Notes: generated from the letters alone by a model not told the origin. A DNA stretch of 36,654 nt from Lachnospiraceae bacterium (GCA_017634455.1 JAGBNK010000013.1:1-36654); one strand, 5' to 3'. Shown: positions 7,996-16,491, counted from the stretch's first letter. Translations and numbers: made by a program.

Positions 7996-9492
7996 TCAAA
8001 TATAATCGTCTGCTAACTTCTCACACTCAGCCTGTGAATAATCTGCAATAGCATCTTTGAAATATTCTAATAATCGGCCTTCCAGCTTTCCCTCTTCAAC
8101 CATAGAATCCAATATACTAAAGGCTTTCTCCCTAGGCATGGGTTTCTTGTAAGGTCTGTCTGTACAGGTCAATGCATCATACACATCCACAATAGCCAGA
8201 ATTCTGGTCTCCAGCTCCAAATCTTCCTGTGTTAAATGATTTGGATATCCGCTACCATCCAGGAGCTCATGGTGAGTTGATGCATATTCAATAACCTTGT
8301 TATAGTTTCTATTGAAATGAACCTTCTCTAAAATCTTGCGAGTCATAACCACATGGCTCTCCATAATCTGCCGTTCCTCAGCAGTCAGGGTTCCCTTCAC
8401 AATTTTCATGTCAGCAATTTCATCTTCTGTAAGAAATGCCAACTCACGCCCATCTTCATATACATATTTATGAGATGCAATTTCATCAATTCTTCCCATC
8501 TCATCTGGCGGAAAGAATCCAACACCATTTTTCTCACGAATGAAATCCAGGGATTCCTGCAGATATTTCTGCATATTCGCATTATCCTCAGAGCTAAATC
8601 TGCCCTTGTAAGTATCTCTATCATACAGAAGTGATAATATCTCAAATCGGCTTTCAACTCTTGGAAGTTTGGAATCCAGCCTGGTCTCCTTGTTCATAAC
8701 CGACAGAGGCACTATCATTTTGCCAATATCATGAAGAGTCGCTGACAGCTGCAGCTGCTCCTTTCGATTATTATCAAAATAATCCTCAGTCTCTCCTGCA
8801 TCATGTCTTCTATTTATCTCATCTGCCAACACTCCTGCATACCAGGTAACCTTTCTGGTATGGGTTCCATTGTAAGGTGTTCGGGCATCGACTGCAGCAG
8901 CAAACGCTCTGGCAAATGAGTGCATCTGTAATTTAATTTCTTCCAAATAAATCATGTTGGAAAGAGATATGGCAGCCATGGAACCCAAAGACCTGATTGC
9001 AAATTCATCATCTGAGGTAAATGCTATGAAATCTCCAGCTTCATTTAACTTATTCATAAGCTGTAGCACTCCCACCAGGCTGTCCTCTGCATCGAGCATA
9101 GGAATCACAAGCATAGAACCTGTTCTATAACCTGTTATGGCATCGTATTTCTTCGGTCCAGAAAAATCAAACCTGTCGCTGTCATATACATCTCTGATAT
9201 TGATTAGTTCTCTATGGATTGCAGAAAATGCACATACATTTCCCTCCACAAGCGGAACAGGCGGCAGGTCAATCGCCTCCCCATTCTCACCCTTGCTAAC
9301 TCCCTGGGACAAGGTCTTCATTATCTTAAAATGTAGCGCCTCATCTCTATATAAATATAAGGTAGCTGCATCACACTCTGCTATATCCATAGCGTTTTTT
9401 AACATCATTTCAAGTAATCGGTTTTTGTTTTGTTCTGTGGTAAGTTGTATTCCAATATTTACAACCTCACGCAATTCCTCCACACCAAGCAT
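7996..9492 (-). CDS. GAF-HD-GYP protein, probable c-di-GMP phosphodiesterase
   Basis: A 498-residue cytoplasmic protein with a GAF domain (about 15-185) and an HD-GYP domain (about 200-490). The metal and catalytic positions are present: His211, the His254-Asp255 pair in LHDIGK, His380, His407-His408 and the Gly-Tyr-Pro motif at 415-417 (HHELLDGSGYP). HD-GYP domains hydrolyse c-di-GMP, and some act on cGAMP. The stretch between HDIGK and the LTAEER segment is about 110 residues, against roughly 20 in minimal HD-GYP domains, so there is a clear insertion (about 263-365). GGAG lies 8 bases before the ATG. It is the fourth gene of the cyclase operon. The GAF domain suggests small-ligand control. 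Confidence 0.92.
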   Translation of the reverse strand: MLGVEELREVVNIGIQLTTEQNKNRLLEMMLKNAMDIAECDAATLYLYRDEALHFKIMKTLSQGVSKGENGEAIDLPPVPLVEGNVCAFSAIHRELINIRDVYDSDRFDFSGPKKYDAITGYRTGSMLVIPMLDAEDSLVGVLQLMNKLNEAGDFIAFTSDDEFAIRSLGSMAAISLSNMIYLEEIKLQMHSFARAFAAAVDARTPYNGTHTRKVTWYAGVLADEINRRHDAGETEDYFDNNRKEQLQLSATLHDIGKMIVPLSVMNKETRLDSKLPRVESRFEILSLLYDRDTYKGRFSSEDNANMQKYLQESLDFIREKNGVGFFPPDEMGRIDEIASHKYVYEDGRELAFLTEDEIADMKIVKGTLTAEERQIMESHVVMTRKILEKVHFNRNYNKVIEYASTHHELLDGSGYPNHLTQEDLELETRILAIVDVYDALTCTDRPYKKPMPREKAFSILDSMVEEGKLEGRLLEYFKDAIADYSQAECEKLADDYI

Positions 9493-9539
9493 TACTATAT
9501 CTCCATTCCCTCAACACATATATTTACCCGCGCCTATAA

Positions 9540-10352
9540 CTATTTCACCAAAGGATATATACCCTCTCTCTTCATATATTCCAAGGATTTCCTCTGCTTA
9601 TCTGCCCCCTTGATTTCTACAAGCACAGAGGTGTGCACATCATAGGCTTCCAACTGCCTGTTGAACTCCTGCCAGTCTATAATTCCATCTCCCATAGGCA
9701 GATGCAAATCATTTACCCTGTCATTATCATTGATATGCATATGTTTGATAAATGGGCTTAGACGTCTCATCCATTCCTCGCCTCCGTCTCCAAAGGCATT
9801 GCTATGAGCATAATCAAAACATACGCCTATCCTATCATGGTCATCCATCTTCTCAAAATCTCTTGCCAGATTTGCAAGCATGTCAGGTTCCATATCAAAC
9901 ATATTTTCAATAAATACTTCATGCTTCGGATACTTATGCAATATTTCCTGCCAAAAATCTACATTTCTCTGTTGCCATAGCTTGCAATAATAATCCACAT
10001 TGAAATTCGGTATGAAATTCGTGTGAAATATTACACCTCGTACTCCAAGTGCTTCCGCCGCATCCATACTCTGTATAACCCTCTTGCGGGAAATGTCTCG
10101 AATCTCAGGATCATCGCTATGGATTGTCACATCAAGAAATGCGCCATGCAAGGTATCTCTAGATGTATCTCTTCCCAGATTTTGGTAGAAATGTATTCTC
10201 TCTTCCATAAGTTTAGGATCAGCCAAAATCTCTGTTTCAAAGAAATCATTATATTCAAAAACAGCATTGTATTCTGAAGCAAGTTTCAAGCTTTCCTCAA
10301 TATTATTAAAATCCGGAATTATATATAATTGTCCATCATATTTACCAGTCAT
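9540..10352 (-). CDS. Sugar phosphate isomerase/epimerase-like TIM-barrel protein
   Basis: A 270-residue protein of the AP endonuclease family 2 / xylose isomerase-like TIM-barrel superfamily. Strand-end metal or acid residues typical of the fold are present: HGAF (69-72), GVIFHTNF (His about 110), FIEN (147-150), CFDYAHSNAFGDG (His about 183), HMHINDND (about 206-213), HLPMGDG and a late VLVEIKG. These suit a divalent-metal isomerase or epimerase acting on a sugar or inositol-like compound; the substrate cannot be named. A GGAG site lies 9 bases upstream of the ATG. It sits 21 bases after the B-repeat surface protein gene in the same operon, an unusual place for a metabolic enzyme. Confidence 0.8.
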   Translation of the reverse strand: MTGKYDGQLYIIPDFNNIEESLKLASEYNAVFEYNDFFETEILADPKLMEERIHFYQNLGRDTSRDTLHGAFLDVTIHSDDPEIRDISRKRVIQSMDAAEALGVRGVIFHTNFIPNFNVDYYCKLWQQRNVDFWQEILHKYPKHEVFIENMFDMEPDMLANLARDFEKMDDHDRIGVCFDYAHSNAFGDGGEEWMRRLSPFIKHMHINDNDRVNDLHLPMGDGIIDWQEFNRQLEAYDVHTSVLVEIKGADKQRKSLEYMKREGIYPLVK

Positions 10353-10373
10353 ATATGATCATCTCCGCCGTAT

Positions 10374-12395
10374 TTATTCTATAGTATAATCTCCAGTCTC
10401 AGAAACATAGAAGCTCTGGTTTCCGTTATAGACAGTTGTATCACCATTCACACTCCAACTACCATCGCCAAATCTATATTCTGTTCCAGAATCAAGTCTC
10501 ATAGAGCCTTTTTTCATAAGAGCAACCCAGATGGCTCTAAAATCAATATTTCCCCAACTGTATCTCAAGCTAACTCTCTCTCCGCGACCATAAATATTAT
10601 TATCACGAGAATCCTGCCAGCCTTTAAAATAGTATCCTTCACGAAGAGGGTCATTGATTGGTAATGTAACCTCATAGTTGCTTTCATTTTCATTTGTCTG
10701 TGTAAAATTATAAGTCAATGTGCCAATTGAACCCTCTGAAATAATTCTAACTAAGCATGTAATCAAATTATTCTCAGAATTCTGTACCGGTTCAGTAGGT
10801 GAAACAGGTGTCTCTACTACATTATTTTCCTGAGGTTCAACCGGTTTTACCTCCTCGGGTTCCTCAACCGGTTTTTCCTCCACAGGTTCCTCTTCCTTCT
10901 CCTTAAATTCAGGAGTCAGACTAATTCCCTTCGAACTAGCTTTATATTCTGCTAATGAAATAGAATAAGCCGGTATTGTGCTACCTGGTTCATATACCTT
11001 GTCGTCAAGGCTACTTCTCCATCCTACAAATTCCATATTTATATCATCACTTGTAATTTCTGTTGATGGAACTACAACAGATGCGAACTTGCATACTCCA
11101 CCAGCCGGAATTTCATATTCCTGATCATTCTCATATGCTTCACCTGAATTCACAGTATATTCAATCAGATTGGCAGTTTGGGTATCTATAACTTCCTCAC
11201 CATTTGTAAACTTATATGCCATATTCATAGCATCTTCCCTTACATAACACCCGTTAAGCTCGCATAATATTCTCTCTCTTTCCTGAACCCAATCGCTCAC
11301 AACATCAATGGAGTCACCAGGATTATAAACTACATTCTCCAGAATATTAGTATTATCATTTTCACTCTGAATCCGCTCATAATGATAACCACAACCAATA
11401 AATCCTTCTCTAGCTGGCAGAGCTGGTAAAGTATAAGGAACCGACTCCAGTCCTGCTCCTTCAGCTTCCACCGTTTTACTGGTAGAATCATTGCCCTCAG
11501 CAGTATAGTCTGTTAAATACCCTCTGGTTACAACCCTGCCAACATTAGCTTTAAACAACTTGTCTCCAGACACTGAAATATCTGAACCAGCAAATGTCAT
11601 TCTACTTCCATCTTGAATATCATCTGCAGAAATATATACAGATTCACCACCTTCAGAATCTGAAGTATTCCAACCTGATATCTCTCCATATATTATTGCA
11701 CCGGTTTGATAATCGGATATTACTATTCTATCAGGTAGCATTTCCATAGAATAAGTCACAGTCACACCATCATTTATTAAATCCGCTTCTGTAAATCCAT
11801 TACCTGTATTTTCCGGAGCTTGGATTGTATATGAGACCATTTCACCAGATATCCATTGTTCTGGAAGTTCTTCATCTCCTTTATAAAATACACATCCATA
11901 GCTATCAGAATCAGAATAGGCTGATTTCTCATCAATACTTATATCTGCACTCAGATTCCCACTAAAATCAGGGAAGAGCTCCTGTATGCTAGGACAATAA
12001 GCCATATATTCTGTTCCTGTATCAGCGCCTACCACAGACACCTGATTGCCAGGCAGATATATACGAGGTTCATTTCCACGCATTTCCTGCCATCCAATAA
12101 ATTTTCTGTCATCAGTTAATTCAAGAGATGGAAAATCATTTGCATCAAATGCAGGAAAAGTAAGCAAACCATCTGGAGCAATCACAGACTTGGATTCATC
12201 CATAGAATAATCTCCATAGAATGTGACTTGCATATCTTCAGCCAGAACCCTTCTTGCAGATAGTCCATCTGCAATTCCAACAGAAGCCAAAGTCAACGCA
12301 AGAACCATCGTCACTGATATTATCCGCTTAATCCATGTGCTACTTTTAACTTGTTTCATTTTGTTAAACCCTGTTTTTATAAATCTTCCATTCAT
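10374..12395 (-). CDS. Secreted protein with InlB-type B repeats
   Basis: A 673-residue protein with a long signal peptide (hydrophobic stretch about 24-44, possible cleavage near RRVLA). Several B-repeat-like units carry the F.GW or F.GC core (FIGWQEMRG, FIGCGYHY, FVGWRSSLDD, FKGWQDSRD), each followed by an IYLPG/VYNPG/VYEPG-type turn. Such repeats occur in Listeria internalins and many clostridial surface proteins. A Glu/Pro-rich linker (EEKPVEEPEEVKPVEP) separates the third and last units. There is no LPXTG-type sorting signal or C-terminal TM, so release or retention by the signal segment is expected. The ATG overlaps the cyclase stop codon (ATGA) with GGAGGG in front, so the two genes are translationally coupled. 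Function unknown; binding or sensing is inferred. Confidence 0.85.
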   Translation of the reverse strand: MNGRFIKTGFNKMKQVKSSTWIKRIISVTMVLALTLASVGIADGLSARRVLAEDMQVTFYGDYSMDESKSVIAPDGLLTFPAFDANDFPSLELTDDRKFIGWQEMRGNEPRIYLPGNQVSVVGADTGTEYMAYCPSIQELFPDFSGNLSADISIDEKSAYSDSDSYGCVFYKGDEELPEQWISGEMVSYTIQAPENTGNGFTEADLINDGVTVTYSMEMLPDRIVISDYQTGAIIYGEISGWNTSDSEGGESVYISADDIQDGSRMTFAGSDISVSGDKLFKANVGRVVTRGYLTDYTAEGNDSTSKTVEAEGAGLESVPYTLPALPAREGFIGCGYHYERIQSENDNTNILENVVYNPGDSIDVVSDWVQERERILCELNGCYVREDAMNMAYKFTNGEEVIDTQTANLIEYTVNSGEAYENDQEYEIPAGGVCKFASVVVPSTEITSDDINMEFVGWRSSLDDKVYEPGSTIPAYSISLAEYKASSKGISLTPEFKEKEEEPVEEKPVEEPEEVKPVEPQENNVVETPVSPTEPVQNSENNLITCLVRIISEGSIGTLTYNFTQTNENESNYEVTLPINDPLREGYYFKGWQDSRDNNIYGRGERVSLRYSWGNIDFRAIWVALMKKGSMRLDSGTEYRFGDGSWSVNGDTTVYNGNQSFYVSETGDYTIE

Positions 12396-14194
12396 ATATC
12401 AGCCCTCCAAATATTATCAACCTGATATACCATTACCTCTTTGCTCTTTCCCTTCAGAGGAATTGTTCCAATCTCTGTAACCTGAACTCTATCCTTGATA
12501 GCTTCATATACTGCGTCGCTAATTAGAATCTGCCCAGCTTTGGCATTGCTTTCTAATCGAGCAGCTGTATTTACCGTATCTCCAATAGCTGTATAGTCCA
12601 TTCTGAAATCACAGCCAATATTTCCAACGACAGCATCCCCGCAATTGACACCAATTCCATAGCTTATAGTTCTGCCAAATTTCTCTTGAAGCTTCTGCTC
12701 CAACTCAGCAGAACCTGCTGCTATATCCCAAGCAGTACATACTGCTCTAAATATATAATCATCTAAATTAAATGGAGAATTAAAAACTGCCATTGTAGCA
12801 TCGCCGATATATTTATCCAAGGTTCCTCCATTTTGGAATATGCACTTAGTTGTAAGTGCCAGATATTCATTTAAAATATCTACAACCTCTTCTGGTTGTA
12901 ATCCTTCTGACATAGGAGTGAATCCTCTGATATCTACAAAGAGTACAGCTATATGTCGCTTCTGTCCTCCCAAATTAATTTCAAAGTCTCCGCTCTTAGA
13001 AATCTCATCCACAACCTGTGGCGCCACATATTTCTTAAAAGCAGATATAATTTGTCTCTTCTTCAATATCTCAATCAGATAACCTGAAACCAGATAATAT
13101 ACATATATCAATATGGCAATAACAGCAAAATCAATAATGGCAATTACAGTTCCCCTGTCATATAGGAACCTTCCTATAAGTCCATCACCAATCAAAGCTA
13201 CAATCAATATAATTGTGGATGTAATTATCTTGGTTCTACTCAAAAGGATATAGAATAGCAAGACAACCAAAGCTACCACTATTCCATATATGTATCTATT
13301 GGCTGGAATCGCAGTCTGTCCTGTCATTAAAGCCTGGAGTATATTGGCATGAATCTCAACGCCGTACATCTGCTTACCATGTTGTATGGCCGCATTGAAA
13401 GAGTCCCCCATTCCCGGAGCATAAGCTCCCACATAACATATGGAATTCTTGAAGGCTCTGGAATCAATCTTGCCATCTAGCACATCTGCCATAGAAATAA
13501 CGGAATAAGAACCGCTATTTCCTGTATATTTAAAATAAAATATTCCACTGGATGTGGTTTTCGGCTTTACCACTTCAGTCCCTGTGGTTTTAGCATATTT
13601 CTTCCACACTGCCATATCTATGGAATCAATTGTTTCCCCTTGGTAATTTGCTTCTACACCTGATGTTCTTATAAATTGATCCTTGTCTATATATGTATTA
13701 ACAAATCCATAATCCGATGCAGACTTAAGAGCATCATATGGATATTCAACCATGGCAACATTCTGAGAATCCACATTCAAAGAACCATCTGATCCAACTG
13801 TCAATTTATCTCTATAGACTACATTGACTCCTGTAACCACATTACCGTATTTCTCACAAGCCCTGGCAAATGCATTGTCCTTTTCCTCATCTTCCTCTGT
13901 CACATATAACATATCAAATGCAATTACAGCAGGAGCATTTTCCAAATCCTTATCTAAGACCTCCACCAATGAAGCAGGAATCTCCCTGGTCCATGCAGAA
14001 GGATCACCAAAACGAGCAATGGTAGCTTCGTCAATTGCTATTATTTTAATATTGTCATTTGGGATTGACTTTCTCTGATAAAGAGAATCTGACACTAGCT
14101 TGTCAAATGAATACAAAAAGCCACTGAAAGTCAATAAAATAGATAATAATACAGCCGCAACTGCGCCAATTATTAGACGTGTCCGCTCTTTCAT
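12392..14194 (-). CDS. CHASE2-domain class III adenylate/guanylate cyclase
   Basis: A 600-residue membrane cyclase. An N-terminal helix (6-28) is followed by an extracytoplasmic CHASE2 sensor domain (about 30-295), three membrane helices (about 300-372) and a class III catalytic domain (about 412-590). Metal-binding Asp421 (VDIRGF) and Asp465 (KYIGDA) are present, as are Lys461, Asp533/Thr535 (DYTAIGD), Asn542 and Arg546 (NTAARLE). Lys461 with the Asp/Thr region fits ATP better than GTP, so cAMP is the likely product. I start at the ATG at 14194, which has AGAGGAAG just in front; the ATG at 14227 has no ribosome site. It is the first gene of the operon and has a folded leader and a promoter shared divergently with pfp. 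Confidence 0.93.
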   Translation of the reverse strand: MKERTRLIIGAVAAVLLSILLTFSGFLYSFDKLVSDSLYQRKSIPNDNIKIIAIDEATIARFGDPSAWTREIPASLVEVLDKDLENAPAVIAFDMLYVTEEDEEKDNAFARACEKYGNVVTGVNVVYRDKLTVGSDGSLNVDSQNVAMVEYPYDALKSASDYGFVNTYIDKDQFIRTSGVEANYQGETIDSIDMAVWKKYAKTTGTEVVKPKTTSSGIFYFKYTGNSGSYSVISMADVLDGKIDSRAFKNSICYVGAYAPGMGDSFNAAIQHGKQMYGVEIHANILQALMTGQTAIPANRYIYGIVVALVVLLFYILLSRTKIITSTIILIVALIGDGLIGRFLYDRGTVIAIIDFAVIAILIYVYYLVSGYLIEILKKRQIISAFKKYVAPQVVDEISKSGDFEINLGGQKRHIAVLFVDIRGFTPMSEGLQPEEVVDILNEYLALTTKCIFQNGGTLDKYIGDATMAVFNSPFNLDDYIFRAVCTAWDIAAGSAELEQKLQEKFGRTISYGIGVNCGDAVVGNIGCDFRMDYTAIGDTVNTAARLESNAKAGQILISDAVYEAIKDRVQVTEIGTIPLKGKSKEVMVYQVDNIWRADI

Positions 14195-14235
14195 AACTCT
14201 TCCTCTTAATAAAAACCCACAATACACTACAAACT

Positions 14236-14290
14236 AGATAAGCAGTTATATGCTCTATATCTACCCATCCTATAGAAACTGCTTCTATCT
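14236..14290 (-). promoter_or_regulatory. Structured 5' leader of the cyclase operon
   Basis: On the minus-strand RNA a nested hairpin can form. The outer stem is AGATA/TATCT, then a GA bulge, then AGCAGTT/AACTGCT, then an inner TCTATA/TATAGA stem closing an 11-base loop (GGATGGGTAGA), with GCATAT bulged on the 3' side. It ends about 40 bases before the cyclase ATG and has no U tract, so it is not a simple terminator. It does not match any riboswitch I know, including c-di-GMP-I or -II. The structure is seen by eye; a regulatory role is inferred. Confidence 0.5.
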
Positions 14291-14323
14291 TAAGCTTATT
14301 ATATATTATTTATATAATTTCTG

Positions 14324-14339
14324 CATCAATATTTTGATG
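14324..14339. repeat. Inverted repeat in pfp-cyclase intergenic region
   Basis: CATCAA and TTGATG are separated by 4 bases, forming a perfect 6-bp inverted repeat. It lies in the predicted cyclase leader and could be a protein operator or a small hairpin. Confidence 0.45.
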
Positions 14340-14373
14340 TTGTCAATTTATTACTATATAGCTTTGCCCATAT

Positions 14374-14402
14374 TTTATAGTCTTGATTTAACTCGCATTC
14401 AG
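14374..14402 (-). promoter_or_regulatory. Candidate promoter of the cyclase operon
   Basis: CTGAAT (14397-14402), a 17-base spacer and TATAAA (14374-14379) read on the minus strand. The -35 match is weak, as expected for an activated promoter, and it lies within the cluster of 11-bp phased repeats. This start would give a 5' leader of about 170 nt. Confidence 0.4.
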
Positions 14403-14437
14403 CCAGAGTTTAACTACAGTTTAACTTGAGTTTCACC
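14387..14437 (+). promoter_or_regulatory. 11-bp phased repeats, Pho-box-like operator
   Basis: TTTAACT occurs at 14387, 14409 and 14420, and TTTCACC at 14431, so the spacings are 22, 11 and 11 bases. A weaker TTCAGCC at 14398 fills the missing 11-bp slot. Direct repeats with an 11-bp period and a TTTAAC/TTCAC core are typical of OmpR/PhoB-family winged-helix regulators and resemble the Firmicute PhoP box. The last unit occupies the -35 position of the pfp promoter, the arrangement expected for activation. The regulator itself is not in the window. Confidence 0.55.
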
Positions 14438-14445
14438 ACACTTCT

Positions 14446-14454
14446 TGCTATTAT
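14446..14454 (+). promoter_or_regulatory. Extended -10 of pfp promoter
   Basis: TGCTATTAT is an extended -10 element on the plus strand. The -35 region (about 14426-14431) is not consensus and is covered by the phased repeats, suggesting activator dependence. The ATG of pfp lies about 70 bases downstream. Confidence 0.55.
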
Positions 14455-14526
14455 ATATGATGGCTTTCAAATAGAATGTATTTCTATCTAAGAAAATATT
14501 TCAATAAATTTCCAAAGGAGAACAAA

Positions 14527-15750
14527 ATGAAAAACTGTATAGTCGCTCAATCTGGTGGACCAACTGTTGCAATCAATGCAAGTCTGGCTGGTGTTTTGGA
14601 TGAAGCAAGCCATAATTATGATAATGTCTATGGCTCATTAAACGGAATCTTAGGCATATTAAATGACAATATAATAAATCTCTCTGACAAGATGAAAGAA
14701 GTATCAGACTTTGTACAGCTCTTGAAGATTACACCTGCCATGTATCTAGGCTCTTGCAGATATAAACTTCCAAAGGCAGATATTGATCCAGATGTATATG
14801 AGAAGATTTTCAAATATTTCCAGGATCATGACATAACAGGCTTCTACTATATCGGCGGAAATGATTCTATGGATACTGTACTCCAGTTATCTAAATACGC
14901 TTCCGCTCATAATATCGATGTAACAATCATGGGTGTGCCAAAGACTATAGATAATGATTTGTGCCACACAGATCACACTCCTGGTTTTGGTTCAGCAGCT
15001 AAATATATTGCCACTGCCATGAGAGAAATCGCTTATGACACTTCTATCTATCCATTGGAAAGTATAACAATCGTAGAGATAATGGGAAGAGACGCAGGAT
15101 GGCTTACAGCTGCTGCAGCTCTTGCTACTACATCATACGGACTTGGTCCTGATATGATATACCTGCCAGAAGTTGCATTTGATAAAGAAGCATTTATAAA
15201 TGATGTAAAAAATACTTTGACACATAAGCACAATGTACTCATTGCTATTTCAGAAGGAATAAGAGATGCAGATGGCAAATATATATCAGCCTCATCATCT
15301 ACAGTTGATTCTTTTGGACACTCTCAGTTAAGTGGTGCAGGAAAGGCTCTTGAATACCTAGTGTCAGATAAGCTTGGCATCAAAGTTCGATCAATTGAAA
15401 TTAATCTACCACAGAGATGTGCTGCTCACATTGCATCAGCTACAGACTTAAATGAATCAATGGAACTCGGTCGCACCGCTGTACGCAAAGCAATTAATGG
15501 TACTACAGGAGAAATGGCCATTATCACTAGAACCAGCAACACACCTTATTCAGTAGTATATGATTCTGCTGACATTTCACAGATTGCAAATGAAGTGAAA
15601 AGCGTACCAAGAAATTTCATCAACGAAGCTGGCAATAATGTAACTCAGGAAATGATTGACTACTTATCCCCTCTCATAATGGGTGAATCTGAAGTAGAAT
15701 ATGAAAATGGTCTTCCTAAGTACCTAACTTTAGAGCACTTATACAAATAA
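14527..15750 (+). CDS. pfp: Phosphofructokinase, probably PPi-dependent
   Basis: A 407-residue phosphofructokinase catalysing fructose 6-phosphate to fructose 1,6-bisphosphate in glycolysis. Motifs: SGGPT near residue 10, GGNDSMDT at 110-117 where ATP enzymes have GGDGS, PKTIDND at 138-144, and MGRDAGWL at 186-193. Asp at the second motif position and Lys in PKTIDND are marks of the pyrophosphate-using group, which works reversibly and releases Pi. The substrate call is by motif only. The start at 14527 has AAAGGAG 6 bases upstream; the in-frame ATG at 14476 has no such site. It is the only plus-strand gene and is divergent from the cyclase operon. Confidence 0.93.
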   Translation: MKNCIVAQSGGPTVAINASLAGVLDEASHNYDNVYGSLNGILGILNDNIINLSDKMKEVSDFVQLLKITPAMYLGSCRYKLPKADIDPDVYEKIFKYFQDHDITGFYYIGGNDSMDTVLQLSKYASAHNIDVTIMGVPKTIDNDLCHTDHTPGFGSAAKYIATAMREIAYDTSIYPLESITIVEIMGRDAGWLTAAAALATTSYGLGPDMIYLPEVAFDKEAFINDVKNTLTHKHNVLIAISEGIRDADGKYISASSSTVDSFGHSQLSGAGKALEYLVSDKLGIKVRSIEINLPQRCAAHIASATDLNESMELGRTAVRKAINGTTGEMAIITRTSNTPYSVVYDSADISQIANEVKSVPRNFINEAGNNVTQEMIDYLSPLIMGESEVEYENGLPKYLTLEHLYK

Positions 15751-15766
15751 ATCATAAATATAAAAA

Positions 15767-15830
15767 TAAAAAAACTGAGTAGTAGATGAAATCGTCTAAC
15801 AGATAATAATCATGTACTACTCAGTTTTTA
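15767..15830. terminator. Bidirectional terminator between convergent genes
   Basis: An 11-bp perfect stem ACTGAGTAGTA (15774-15784) with TACTACTCAGT (15815-15825) has a long loop. It is flanked by a T run on the plus strand and by a run of at least seven A on its left, which is the T run for the minus strand. It therefore serves both pfp and the convergent 15838-16479 gene. Confidence 0.8.
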
Positions 15831-15837
15831 TATCTTT

Positions 15838-16479
15838 TTAATTAGTTTTATATACTTCACTCAGTATATCAGTAACTCTGCTCTTGTCATTAGAATAAAT
15901 TTCCCACATATATAAGCAATGATTATGTATAGCATAAGCCGTCGTTCTAGTTTCAGTCTTAATACATTCAATCTCGCCAATAGAAGAATTTACAGTGAAA
16001 CATTCATCACCTTTTTCAGTCATTCCCATTGGATAGATTCTAGTATAATCTTCATCTCCATAAAATGCTTTAACTGTCAATACACATTTAATACCATCTG
16101 CTTCCATTAATGGCGAAGTCAATTCCAAATAACTATCATCAGCCCAAAACAAATAAGGTTTTGATACATCTTTTTGCATCGCAATCATCAACAAATCACC
16201 GCCAAAATAATCCTGAACTTCTGATAAATCATCTATCAAAGCAGCATGTGCCCCCAACAAATCAAGTTCTAAATAATTAAACTCAATCTTATGTTTTGTA
16301 GGATATGACTGAATCTGCTGAATCTGTTCATCCGATAAATCAATAGATTCAATTATAATTGATATGTCTCCATTAAATTGAGCTTTAATAGATTCAGATT
16401 CATCCTGATTATCAAGCGAAAATATAAGTCCAACTATTACAGTAATTATTATAGCAATTAGCGCTACTATCTTTTTCAT
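15838..16479 (-). CDS. Membrane-anchored or secreted protein, unknown
   Basis: A 213-residue protein with an N-terminal hydrophobic segment (4-21) and a polar, acidic extracellular remainder with no recognised domain. The region after the helix contains DLSDEQIQQIQSYP and later AYAIHNHCLYMWEIYS. The segment TAYAIHNHCLYMWEIYSNDK looks like a buried strand rather than a second membrane helix. The ribosome site (GGGTG) is weak. It starts 12 bases after the frameshifted secreted-protein gene, so the two were probably one transcript. Both belong to the A/T-rich block that also holds the histidine kinase and LytTR regulator. No function assigned. Confidence 0.75.
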   Translation of the reverse strand: MKKIVALIAIIITVIVGLIFSLDNQDESESIKAQFNGDISIIIESIDLSDEQIQQIQSYPTKHKIEFNYLELDLLGAHAALIDDLSEVQDYFGGDLLMIAMQKDVSKPYLFWADDSYLELTSPLMEADGIKCVLTVKAFYGDEDYTRIYPMGMTEKGDECFTVNSSIGEIECIKTETRTTAYAIHNHCLYMWEIYSNDKSRVTDILSEVYKTN

Positions 16480-16491
16480 TTAATCACACCC

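Noticed and set aside
9137..9613. 158-codon plus-strand open frame over the HD-GYP gene
   Set aside because: Antisense to two supported genes, Ser/Ile-rich composition typical of a reverse-frame shadow, no ribosome site.
14341..14346. Perfect TTGACA (minus strand) as cyclase -35
   Set aside because: No -10 element lies 16-19 bases downstream; the nearest AT-rich match is 22 bases away. CTGAAT-17-TATAAA further upstream fits better.
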